The notes under the pieces: generated by a model | The model's input: the letters and a program-made list of their open reading frames with translations, nothing else | Databases searched by the model: none | What the model was told of the DNA's origin: nothing | In this document: positions 36,570 to 44,224 of the stretch, one piece after another | How positions within the stretch are numbered: position 1 is the stretch's first letter | How the letters are laid out: every line of letters begins with the position of its first letter | Assembly (NCBI RefSeq): GCF_003634615.1 | Contig: NZ_RBKX01000001.1 | Location: 2,852,001-2,916,000 of the forward strand | Source: Flavobacterium sp. 102 | Lineage (GTDB): Bacteria > Bacteroidota > Bacteroidia > Flavobacteriales > Flavobacteriaceae | Reading direction: 5' to 3' | DNA length: 64,000 nt | Translations under genes and position numbers: made by a program

Positions 36570-37205
36570 ATGCACATAGATAAAAATCAATATCAGAAAT
36601 ATTTTGAAGAAAAAATCAATTTAAATTTTGATAAGCTAAATCCATATTTTGACGTTGATAGTGATTTGTTTTCAGGACTGAATAGATTAATGAATGAAAA
36701 CTACAGATGTTTAATGGTGGAAGCATATGTAGCAAGTATTACAATAAGTAATCATATAATTGAAAGGTTGCTAAAATTGGCATTAATTTATGAAAACAGT
36801 TTGGGAGAAACAGAAGAAATTGCCATTAAGGCTTACAACAAGTTTCAAGGAATGGCAATGAAAAATACTATCACCAATTGTTGGAATAGAAAATTAATCA
36901 GTAATGAAGAAAAGAACCATTTAGAAAAGATTATAAATGATGTGGTACGGAACGGATTTTCTCATGCTAGTTTTGAAAATATTCTTGGTAAAACTCCAAC
37001 GAAAATCCCAATGAAAATGGGGGATTTTAAAACTCAAGAAATTAAAGATGTTGAAATTGACAGAAGAGTTATGTTAACAATAGCAGAAGTTCAACTGGAA
37101 AATTTTGCCAAAGAAAATGCTTTCGAATATTATAAATACATTTTTGAGCTAATTCAAAGATTGGAGAATAAAATTAAACCGAAAGAAGATAAGAACGGCT
37201 TATAA
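36570..37205 (+). CDS. C56: HEPN-like helical protein (copy 2 of 2)
   Basis: Same as 18744-19379, with the Arg-Asn-Gly-Phe-Ser-His motif; TAA stop in the attC arm. Confidence 0.6.
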   Translation: MHIDKNQYQKYFEEKINLNFDKLNPYFDVDSDLFSGLNRLMNENYRCLMVEAYVASITISNHIIERLLKLALIYENSLGETEEIAIKAYNKFQGMAMKNTITNCWNRKLISNEEKNHLEKIINDVVRNGFSHASFENILGKTPTKIPMKMGDFKTQEIKDVEIDRRVMLTIAEVQLENFAKENAFEYYKYIFELIQRLENKIKPKEDKNGL

Positions 37206-37334
37206 CAGCAGTTTGTGATAATTGCTAGGTTTGGGATTATCCCGAGTTTTCTCTGAAAACTCAAAAAGGAATTTTATATTTGTAAGCATCAGTAATAAAT
37301 CGTCGCAACTATCACAATCTGCGGCACGTTAGCA
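37200..37334 (+). repeat. attC-like site 57 (D/E-like)
   Basis: Same as site 31. Closes C56, opens C57. Confidence 0.86.
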
Positions 37335-37640
37335 TTCAGTGCTTTCCAAACAACAACTTTTTGATTAAACTTCACTCCTATTTGCCAAGTTTTGTGGAAA
37401 CAGAAATGGAAATTTTCTCGTTGAAAAGTTGCGCTAGAATCTTGAAAGTTGAATAAGATTGCGTGAAAAGTTTGCGGATAAAAGTTGTAACAAAAAAAAG
37501 TGTAACAAAATAAAATGTTACAAATTTATTGTTACAAAAGTTTGAGTGATATGGAAACCGGAATAGAAAACGAAATGAAACTTGAAAGTGTTTATGGTTA
37601 TGTTGCGTGACAATCAAACTCAAAGCACAGAAATGCTAAC
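37328..37640 (+). other. C57: gene-less cassette (NC2)
   Basis: Near-identical to C25. Confidence 0.65.
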
Positions 37641-37765
37641 AGCCGTTTCACACAATTGCGAGTTTTGTTGTAAGTTCACGTTTGCGTTTCGCAATAATTT
37701 TTATCTTTAACAGAAAATAAGCCGTTCCGAAATTCGCAACTGTGTGAATCGTCAGGACGTTAGGA
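37634..37765 (+). repeat. attC-like site 58 (family C)
   Basis: Closes C57, opens C58. Confidence 0.88.
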
Positions 37766-37787
37766 GTAAGCAAACCTGAAACCGAGT

Positions 37788-38084
37788 ATGAAATTCAACA
37801 TCGAATTAAAATCAGACGAAAATTTACTCATCGGTTCGTGGAAAATGGACGGAGGAAAAGTTGTCGTGGACGAAGTTTGCGAGAGAATTGAAAAACTGAA
37901 AGATAATTATCTAAAAAAGGTTACCGTTGACAAAAGTGGTTGGGAAATACTTTACCAAGATCCAAAAGATAAACGTTATTGGTTGTTATTTTATTCAAAT
38001 TCTGAATATCATGGTGGAAGCGCGCCGACTTTGAAAATGATAACGCAAACAGAAGTTACTGAAAAGTTTGGGTTGCTCAAGTGA
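37788..38084 (+). CDS. C58: Imm27-family immunity protein
   Basis: 98 aa. 'ENLLIGSW' near the start, 'CERIEKL', 'DKSGWEILYQDPKDKRYW' and 'SEYHGGSAPTLKMIT' follow the Imm27 pattern (LIGSW, RI..L, GWe.Ly.Dp.D.RYW, hGG.P.L) along the whole length. Such proteins neutralise polymorphic toxins; no cognate toxin is in the window, so it is an orphan immunity gene. Arms of this cassette pair over about 17 positions. Confidence 0.82.
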   Translation: MKFNIELKSDENLLIGSWKMDGGKVVVDEVCERIEKLKDNYLKKVTVDKSGWEILYQDPKDKRYWLLFYSNSEYHGGSAPTLKMITQTEVTEKFGLLK

Positions 38085-38098
38085 CGTGGCTTGCCTAC

Positions 38099-38229
38099 TC
38101 CTAACAGCCGTTTGGTAGCATGGCTGGTTTTGCATTTCTTAGCCAGAAAGTACTAAGTTCAAAAATTGATTATATTTACAACAATAATTTAAAAAGTCGC
38201 CACGACTACCAAGCGGCGGCACGTTATGC
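38099..38229 (+). repeat. attC-like site 59 (family A)
   Basis: Closes C58, opens C59. Confidence 0.88.
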
Positions 38230-38254
38230 GCAAGAGCTCAAAACCGTATATAAA

Positions 38255-38644
38255 ATGACATTTAGTAATTTAGTTGAACATGCTATTAAAGTTGGTTACA
38301 AAATTGACCAAGAAAAGAGATTTCATAAATTGATACTTGAAATTGATGATAAGGTTGAAATTTCGTTGGAATTTCCAAATGATGATGTTCAAGAAATAGA
38401 ATATGATTCCGTAAACATTGACTGGAAATATTTGATAACTGAAAAGTTGACTAAGAAAAAAATTTTTAGTGAATGGTTTGACTATTATGAAGGTTCAAAA
38501 GAAACTAAAATTCAGGAAATGCAACAAGATATTTTAGAATACATTAATAATTTTTCAAGCCAAAAATTTGAGATAATTGAGAAACCAGTTTTTACTTTAT
38601 TTGGAAGAAGGTTTTTAAAATATAAGGAATTGGTTTTTGAATAA
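38255..38644 (+). CDS. C59: small acidic protein (copy 3 of 3)
   Basis: Same 129-aa protein as at 17000 and 21826. The frame is open upstream into the attC, but identity with the other copies and the ATG at 38255 fix the start. Confidence 0.68.
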   Translation: MTFSNLVEHAIKVGYKIDQEKRFHKLILEIDDKVEISLEFPNDDVQEIEYDSVNIDWKYLITEKLTKKKIFSEWFDYYEGSKETKIQEMQQDILEYINNFSSQKFEIIEKPVFTLFGRRFLKYKELVFE

Positions 38645-38660
38645 AGGAAAACGCTCCAGC

Positions 38661-38792
38661 GCATAACAGCCGTTTGGTAGCATGGCTAGTTTTGCTTTTC
38701 TTAGTCGGAAAGTACTAAGTTCAAAATTTGATTATATTTACAACTAATAATTTAAAATGTCGCCACGACTACCAAGCGGCGGAACGTTAGCG
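38661..38792 (+). repeat. attC-like site 60 (family A)
   Basis: Same as sites 28 and 36. Closes C59, opens C60. Confidence 0.88.
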
Positions 38793-39063
38793 TCCATTCC
38801 AAAGTGCAGAACAGATCGACTGTATTGCTAATTCAATCTCTGCAGAACAGCAAGAAACTTAGCGTTATTTGAAATGAAATCGAAAATTTATAAAACAAAC
38901 GCGGTAAGCTTTTAAGCCATTCGTGAGAAAATTTATTTTCTAAGCGAAACCGCTTAAAAGCTTAGTGAAGTTAGCCGAAAAAAATGACAATTTGATACAC
39001 TAAAACTCTACATTTTCAGTTGGTGGCAAAATTTTGCTTAATAAAAAAGGAACGGTCGCTAAC
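38786..39063 (+). other. C60: gene-less cassette (NC4, copy 2)
   Basis: Identical to C16 with both nested hairpin stems preserved. Confidence 0.67.
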
Positions 39064-39187
39064 AGCCGTTTGGTATCATGGCTAGTTTTGTTTTTCTTAG
39101 CCAGAAACTACTAAGTTCAAAATTTGATTATATTTACAACTATAAATTATAAAAATCGCCACGATACCAATCGTCAAGACGTTAGCA
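39057..39187 (+). repeat. attC-like site 61 (family A variant)
   Basis: Same as site 17. Closes C60, opens C61. Confidence 0.87.
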
Positions 39188-39221
39188 GTAATGCTCAAAA
39201 ACCTGCGTAAATAATTTAACC

Positions 39222-39695
39222 ATGAAAAAGAAATTAATATTTTTTTTATTCTTGATCATTTTTGTTCAATGTCAAAAAAGTGAAAAAGTTGTTTCTGGAG
39301 ATTTATATTTCAAATTAGTTAATCCAGGTAGTTTCTATGGTTTTTCGGAAAGCGACGTACGAGAAATTGATTTCAAAATGGGTCAGCTGCATACAAAATC
39401 TGAACTTTCTAAAGAAGAAAAAAAGTTTCTTGATCTTTATGATAAACTGAAGAGACATAACCTTCTCAATTCGCCGTGTATAAATTTAAAAAACAGTTCG
39501 GATTCCATAATAACAATATACATTTCTGAGAAGGAAAATAAAAGACTATTAAATTTTAATCTTCAAGAGTTGTTAGCGCATAAAAAGAAAGTTAAGGTTC
39601 AAATTAAAGTAAACGAAATAGAAGAAAATATGTTTTGTTCTAAAGAAATTATTTCAGCCAAACTAGTGGAAGGCGAAACATACTGGAAAAAGTAA
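39222..39695 (+). CDS. C61: lipoprotein, unknown function
   Basis: 157 aa, lipobox Phe-Val-Gln-Cys (Cys17). Basic helical mature domain. Family not recognised. Confidence 0.63.
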   Translation: MKKKLIFFLFLIIFVQCQKSEKVVSGDLYFKLVNPGSFYGFSESDVREIDFKMGQLHTKSELSKEEKKFLDLYDKLKRHNLLNSPCINLKNSSDSIITIYISEKENKRLLNFNLQELLAHKKKVKVQIKVNEIEENMFCSKEIISAKLVEGETYWKK

Positions 39696-39703
39696 AGCAC
39701 TAC

Positions 39704-39835
39704 TGCTAACAGCCGTTTGGTAGCATGGCTGGTTTTGCATTTCTTAGCCGGAAAGTACTAAGTTCAAAATTTGATTATATTTACAACTAATTATTTAAAA
39801 AGTCGCCACGACTACCAAGCGGCGGCACGTTATGA
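39704..39835 (+). repeat. attC-like site 62 (family A)
   Basis: Closes C61, opens C62. Confidence 0.88.
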
Positions 39836-39869
39836 GCAACCTTCACACGAATCGTAAAAAACTAAACGA

Positions 39870-40331
39870 ATGAAGTTTCTAAAACCTAATATCTTAATTG
39901 TAGTTTCATTTTTATTCATTGCCTGTAATAAAACAAAACCTTCGGGATTTTGGTTAGATTATAAAGACAATTTAATTGCATCAAAACATACTGACAATGG
40001 ACCATATGGTGGAGAAACTAAAGTTACGTGGAAAAACAAACAAAAATTTGAAAGTCGTGATGTAATAAATTATGCTGAAAATAATGGGTGGAAATTAATT
40101 GATAGTTTAAAACCTGATTCAGAAAAAGTAAAGAAATCAAATTATTCAAACGAAATATTGATCGATAATATTTTATCAACTCTGAAAGAAAACGATTTGA
40201 CAATTTACAGATTCAAAACTGGCTGGATTGCAATTAAACCAGGAAATGAAAGCGACACGGAAATAAATGGCTTTGCAATAATTAATTCAGAAAGAACTCA
40301 ACTTACAGTTTATCAGTTATGGGGAGAATAA
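39870..40331 (+). CDS. C62: lipoprotein, unknown function
   Basis: 153 aa, lipobox Phe-Ile-Ala-Cys (Cys19). Mature region: 'GGETKVTWKNKQKFESRDVINYAENNGWKL' suggests a small alpha/beta fold. Not assigned. Confidence 0.63.
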   Translation: MKFLKPNILIVVSFLFIACNKTKPSGFWLDYKDNLIASKHTDNGPYGGETKVTWKNKQKFESRDVINYAENNGWKLIDSLKPDSEKVKKSNYSNEILIDNILSTLKENDLTIYRFKTGWIAIKPGNESDTEINGFAIINSERTQLTVYQLWGE

Positions 40332-40339
40332 AAGGCAGC

Positions 40340-40472
40340 TCATAACAGCCGTTTCTCGCAATTGCGAATTTTGCTTAAGCCGGTTGTTGATTTTCCGCTG
40401 GAAAATCTTATTTTAGTAGAAAATATGCCGTCACGAAGCTCGCAACTGACGAGAAGCGGCGGCACGTTATGC
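40340..40472 (+). repeat. attC-like site 63 (family G)
   Basis: Closes C62, opens C63. Confidence 0.88.
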
Positions 40473-40497
40473 GACATTGCCACTCAACTTTGCTGAA

Positions 40498-40944
40498 ATG
40501 AAAAAAATAGCCTTAACTTATGTTTTAATAGTCAACTCAATTTGCTTGATAATTTGTCTGGTAAATCAATTTCTAAATGGCCCAAAATTTAGCGACATAA
40601 GTCTAACTTTAATAAGTTTATTGAGTTTAATTTGTTATTTCTGTATTCAATCGAATAGAATTGTAAAAACATCTTATTTTGTCTTGTGTGTTATTTATTT
40701 TTTGCAATCATTTTCAATTTTAATCGGAAATTTAATTTGGAAATTAATCATTGGAACTGACTTATCATTCTATTTAATTAGGCAAGGCGACTTAACTACT
40801 AAACTGGATTTTAAAGTTTTCAATATATTCGCTTTTGTCAATACGACGTCGAATGGAGAAAATTGGGGAATTGGATTAAATTTTATCCATATTTTAGTTT
40901 TTTGCAGTTTGTGTAAATGTTTTGGAAGTTTAATGAAAAAGTAA
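40498..40944 (+). CDS. C63: multi-pass membrane protein, unknown
   Basis: 148 aa from ATG 40498; an in-frame TTG at 40477 is a less likely start. Hydrophobic helices about 4-22, 30-48, 55-80 and 120-140. Function unknown. Confidence 0.62.
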   Translation: MKKIALTYVLIVNSICLIICLVNQFLNGPKFSDISLTLISLLSLICYFCIQSNRIVKTSYFVLCVIYFLQSFSILIGNLIWKLIIGTDLSFYLIRQGDLTTKLDFKVFNIFAFVNTTSNGENWGIGLNFIHILVFCSLCKCFGSLMKK

Positions 40945-40953
40945 AGCAACGTC

Positions 40954-41086
40954 GCATAACAGCCGTTTCTCGCAATTGCGAATTTTGTTTAAGCCGGTTG
41001 TTGATTTTCCGCTGGAAAATCTTATTTTAGCAGAAAGTACGCAGTTCCGCACTTCGCAACTGACGAGAAGCGGCGGAACGTTAGTG
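40954..41086 (+). repeat. attC-like site 64 (family G)
   Basis: Closes C63, opens C64. Confidence 0.88.
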
Positions 41087-41122
41087 GCAACGCCAGAAAA
41101 AATCGCTATAATAGAACTCTTT

Positions 41123-41557
41123 ATGAAAAAAATAATCATACAAATTTTGATATTATTTAGTTTTGGAATTCTAAAAATGGAAGCGCAAAAAAATGAAGCT
41201 GCTGATGAAATATTATCTAAAATCCTAAAAGCTGAAGTTGCATTAAAAGAAGAAAAACAACTAAATCAAGGAGATTTAAAAGAAATAGTTTGCTTGACAA
41301 ATATTGAGCCTAAAAATGGAGATGGAAATTATTTTGGAATTTCTTTTTTTCCGACAGAAAGTGAAATTCAAATTTGGAAAGATTGGTTTGAGAAAAACAA
41401 AGCTAAAATAAGTTACAGCACAGACAGTGAAATTCATAATAAAGAATTTGGTGGAAAGGTTATTCAAGTAGAATATGAAAACGGAAAATTTAGAAATAAT
41501 GTTTGTGATGATGATAAAAAGTTTCAAGATTGGGTAAAGCAGAATAAGAAAAATTAG
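41123..41557 (+). CDS. C64: secreted protein, unknown function
   Basis: 144 aa from ATG 41123 (longer frame begins in attC). Signal peptide residues 1-17 (cleavage before QKNEA). Mature part: helical, with 'EIQIWKDWFEKNKAKISY' and two cysteines. Its attC is interrupted by IS110 copy 3. Confidence 0.63.
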   Translation: MKKIIIQILILFSFGILKMEAQKNEAADEILSKILKAEVALKEEKQLNQGDLKEIVCLTNIEPKNGDGNYFGISFFPTESEIQIWKDWFEKNKAKISYSTDSEIHNKEFGGKVIQVEYENGKFRNNVCDDDKKFQDWVKQNKKN

Positions 41558-41563
41558 CGCAGC

Positions 41564-41570
41564 CACTAAC
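41564..41570 (+). repeat. attC-like site 65, left part
   Basis: Left arm CACTAAC of C64; continues at 42795. Confidence 0.8.
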
Positions 41571-41609
41571 AAAGAACTGTGCTTAAAAACAAATAAAAAA
41601 TGATATTTT

Positions 41610-42584
41610 TTAAATAAATTTTGGCATAGGACTTCTATATTCCTTACTGTATTCTACTCCTGATTTTGCGATGGCAAAAGCCTGTCTCAACAGTTTATTA
41701 CAAACTGCTATTAATGCCAGTTTTTTACTTTTCCCTTTTTCTGTAATTCGATCATAAATGGCTTTGCAAGCTTTATTGCATTTACAAGCTGTGAAGCTGC
41801 ACATAAAGAGTAGATTTCGAAGTTTGGCATTCCCTATTTTACTTATTCTGGTTCTGCCTTTTACACTACTGCCTGATTGTCGCAAAACTGGTGTTAAACC
41901 ACAAAAAGAGCAAAGCTGGCTACTGCTTTCAAAGCGTTTAAACCCATCTGTCAACACTACCAACATCATAGCTGTTTTTCTGCCGATTCCGGGGATACTC
42001 TCTACTTTGGTCAATACTTCTTGATATTCTGATTTAACCAATTCTAATAATTGGGTTTCAATAAGAATTACTTCTTTCTCTATGTTGCGTAAGCTTCTTT
42101 TGAGAGAACTAATAACAACTTTACTCGGATTACCCAATGTTTGCTCAGCTTGAACCTTATTTTGAAGAGCAGTACTTTGTTTAGTGTAAGTGTCCAATAA
42201 GCGTATTTGCTGAAGGCATTCCATTTGATTTTTTGAATAACCAACCCATAGCTTTAATTCCTGATCCTGACCATACATACAAATCATTTTGGCATCTGAC
42301 TTATCGGTTTTAATTCTACTGAGTTTCATCTGAATAAAACGCTTTATCGATAATGGATTCTCAACATATACTGCTATATTATTATCAACAAGAAAGTAAG
42401 CTAATTGATAATGATAATAACCTGTAGCTTCCATTACACAATGACTAACAGGACATAATAGCTTTAAAAACTTGACAAATCCTTTAGTGTTATTATCAAA
42501 CTGATAATAATTACCCGAACAATCCATGACATCAAATGTATTTTTACTGATGTCGATACCAAATGTTTTTTTATCTTTATCCAT
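41610..42584 (-). CDS. IS110-family DEDD transposase (Tnp copy 3, intact)
   Basis: 324 aa, identical to the product of 9592-10566, with D11, E52, D94, D97 and the S237-S240 serine cluster. Two intact copies suggest recent activity. Confidence 0.93.
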   Translation of the reverse strand: MDKDKKTFGIDISKNTFDVMDCSGNYYQFDNNTKGFVKFLKLLCPVSHCVMEATGYYHYQLAYFLVDNNIAVYVENPLSIKRFIQMKLSRIKTDKSDAKMICMYGQDQELKLWVGYSKNQMECLQQIRLLDTYTKQSTALQNKVQAEQTLGNPSKVVISSLKRSLRNIEKEVILIETQLLELVKSEYQEVLTKVESIPGIGRKTAMMLVVLTDGFKRFESSSQLCSFCGLTPVLRQSGSSVKGRTRISKIGNAKLRNLLFMCSFTACKCNKACKAIYDRITEKGKSKKLALIAVCNKLLRQAFAIAKSGVEYSKEYRSPMPKFI

Positions 42585-42607
42585 AAGAAAATGATTTTGG
42601 AAAGGAC

Positions 42608-42753
42608 AATCTACTTATGTTTCATCACCTTGAAATCGAGATCCAGGTCTCACAGAACTGTACGAAATAAAAGTAGAAAAGAGAGGGGATTATCACTGTT
42701 AACGGAATCTATAGTTCCTGCAGTTATGGAGAACCTTAATCCTCTCTTTTGTT
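42608..42753 (-). ncRNA. Candidate bridge RNA of IS110 copy 3
   Basis: Same two hairpins and guide-like loops as copy 1. Confidence 0.72.
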
Positions 42754-42794
42754 CTTTCTGATTGAAGTATAAATTTAATGATTGTAAACTTAAG

Positions 42795-42922
42795 GCAGTT
42801 TGTAACAACTGCGCGCTTGGGCTTGTCCCGAATTTTCTCTGAAAACTCAAAGAGGAGTTTTATATTTGAAATGGACAGTAATAAATCGTAGCAGCTATTG
42901 CAAGAAGCGGAACACGATATGC
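42795..42922 (+). repeat. attC-like site 65, right part (decayed)
   Basis: Family D-like left half (GCAGTTTGTAACAACTGC) but the right junction reads CGATATGCAC instead of CGTTATGCAC, so the essential GTT is lost. Opens the last cassette C65. Confidence 0.72.
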
Positions 42923-42941
42923 ACAATTAAACAACTACAAT

Positions 42942-44132
42942 ATGGTAACATCAAAATATTGGTTTATTCTTATTTTATTAGTTCATCTTACAACTGTTTG
43001 CTTAGGACAGGAAATTGTAAAGCTTGACAAAACTAAAATTTCACAAGATGACTTGGATGATAAGATTACAACATTAATGAAAGTTGCCAATGTACATGGT
43101 TTAGGTATAGTTGTTTTTAATAATAACGAACCTGTGTACAAAAAAACTTTCGGATATAAAAATGCAATCACAAAAGAGCCAATTAAAACTGAGACCAATT
43201 TTTACGGCGCCTCCTTAAGCAAGTCTGTATTTGCTGTAATGGTAATGCAACTTGTTGAAAAAGGCATACTTGACTTGGATAAACCGCTTCAGGAATATTT
43301 GCCTAAACCTATTTTTGATTACAAACCAACAAAAAAATGGCACGATAAATACGTAGATTTAAAAAACGACCCAGCTTACTTAAAAATAACGACAAGAATG
43401 TGCCTAGATCATACATCCGGTTTTCCAAATTGGCGTTGGGATGAACCAGACGAAAAACTGAAAGTCAAATCAATTCCTGGTTCTCGATATAGTTATTCTG
43501 GAGAAGGATTGGTTTATCTTCAAGTTGTAATAGAACATCTTTTAAACAAGTCATTGGAACAACTAATGCAGGAAAACATTTTTATACCATTAAAAATGAA
43601 GAATTCTTCTTACACATGGCAACCGAAATTTGAAAAAAATTATTGTATTGGTCACAACGTAACCGGTGAATTGTATGAAAAAGATAAAGATAATGAGGCG
43701 AGAGCTGCCAGCACTTTAGAAACTACGCTCGATGATTATACACTATTTACCGAAGCCGTACTTAAAAACCAATTACTAACATCATCTACTACAAAAGAGA
43801 TGTTTACTCAGCAAATCAAAATTAGGTCGATAGCCCAATTTGGACCAATGCGCCTAAAAGACTCTGATAGTAATGACGGAATTAATTTGGGTTACGGACT
43901 TGGTTGGGGATTACTTGACTCCCCATACGGATTTGGTGCTTTCAAAGAAGGGCACGGTGATGGCTTTCAACATTATTCCATTATTTTTCCACAAAAAGGA
44001 AAAGGGATTATAATAATGAGTAATAGTGATAATGCAGAAAGTATTTTTAAAGAATTATTGGAAATTACCTTTGGTGATATTTATACTCCATGGCGTTGGG
44101 AAAATTATATTCCTTACGACCAAAAAGATTAA
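42942..44132 (+). CDS. C65: serine hydrolase of the beta-lactamase (class C-like) family
   Basis: 396 aa with signal peptide (residues 1-22). S91-L-S-K94 is the SxxK nucleophile/lysine pair, followed by the usual 'LDLDKPLQEYLP'; 'RYSYSGEG' supplies the Tyr of the YxN-type element; 'GHGDGFQHYSIIFPQKGKGIIIMSN' is the C-terminal strand. Exported penicillin-binding/esterase-type hydrolase; substrate unknown. Larger than other cassette genes and the last in the array, next to a decayed attC, so it may be an old cassette or chromosomal gene. Confidence 0.85.
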   Translation: MVTSKYWFILILLVHLTTVCLGQEIVKLDKTKISQDDLDDKITTLMKVANVHGLGIVVFNNNEPVYKKTFGYKNAITKEPIKTETNFYGASLSKSVFAVMVMQLVEKGILDLDKPLQEYLPKPIFDYKPTKKWHDKYVDLKNDPAYLKITTRMCLDHTSGFPNWRWDEPDEKLKVKSIPGSRYSYSGEGLVYLQVVIEHLLNKSLEQLMQENIFIPLKMKNSSYTWQPKFEKNYCIGHNVTGELYEKDKDNEARAASTLETTLDDYTLFTEAVLKNQLLTSSTTKEMFTQQIKIRSIAQFGPMRLKDSDSNDGINLGYGLGWGLLDSPYGFGAFKEGHGDGFQHYSIIFPQKGKGIIIMSNSDNAESIFKELLEITFGDIYTPWRWENYIPYDQKD

Positions 44133-44138
44133 ATTAAT

Positions 44139-44186
44139 TATGCATCGCCGTTGTTGCAACCCAAGAACCCATCTGCAAGCATATGA
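44139..44186 (+). repeat. attC relic at the right end of the array
   Basis: TATGCATCGCCGTTGTTGCAAC...CATCTGCAAGCATATG looks like a family D site with the AACA of the left core and most of the loop deleted. No further attC follows in the window. Confidence 0.5.
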
Positions 44187-44224
44187 AACAAAAATCATTA
44201 TATTTGAGATAAATATCAAATTAA

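Larger units (their letters stand above)
41571..42794 (-). mobile_element. IS110-family element, copy 3 (1224 bp), inside attC site 65
   Basis: Essentially identical to copy 1, same boundaries and orientation. Confidence 0.9.
1..44186 (+). mobile_element. Integron-type gene-cassette array, 65 attC-like sites, integrase not in window
   Basis: Small genes on one strand alternate with imperfect palindromes of about 130 bp. Each palindrome starts ...AAC and ends GTT..., and its inner arms are complementary (for example GCCGTTTGGTAG against CTACCAAGCGGC). Duplicated cassettes are identical exactly from one GTT to the next, which is the footprint of recombination at the G/TT position known for integron attC sites. 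Alternatives such as CRISPR or tandem duplication do not explain changing cargo with cassette-specific ends. No tyrosine recombinase gene is visible. Array polarity (gene, then its attC) and the decayed right end place intI and attI left of base 1; that is inference. Confidence 0.88.

Noticed and set aside
213..44186. CRISPR array (regular repeats separated by variable sequence)
   Set aside because: Repeats are 130-bp imperfect palindromes of several families, spacers are gene-sized and coding, and no cas genes are present.
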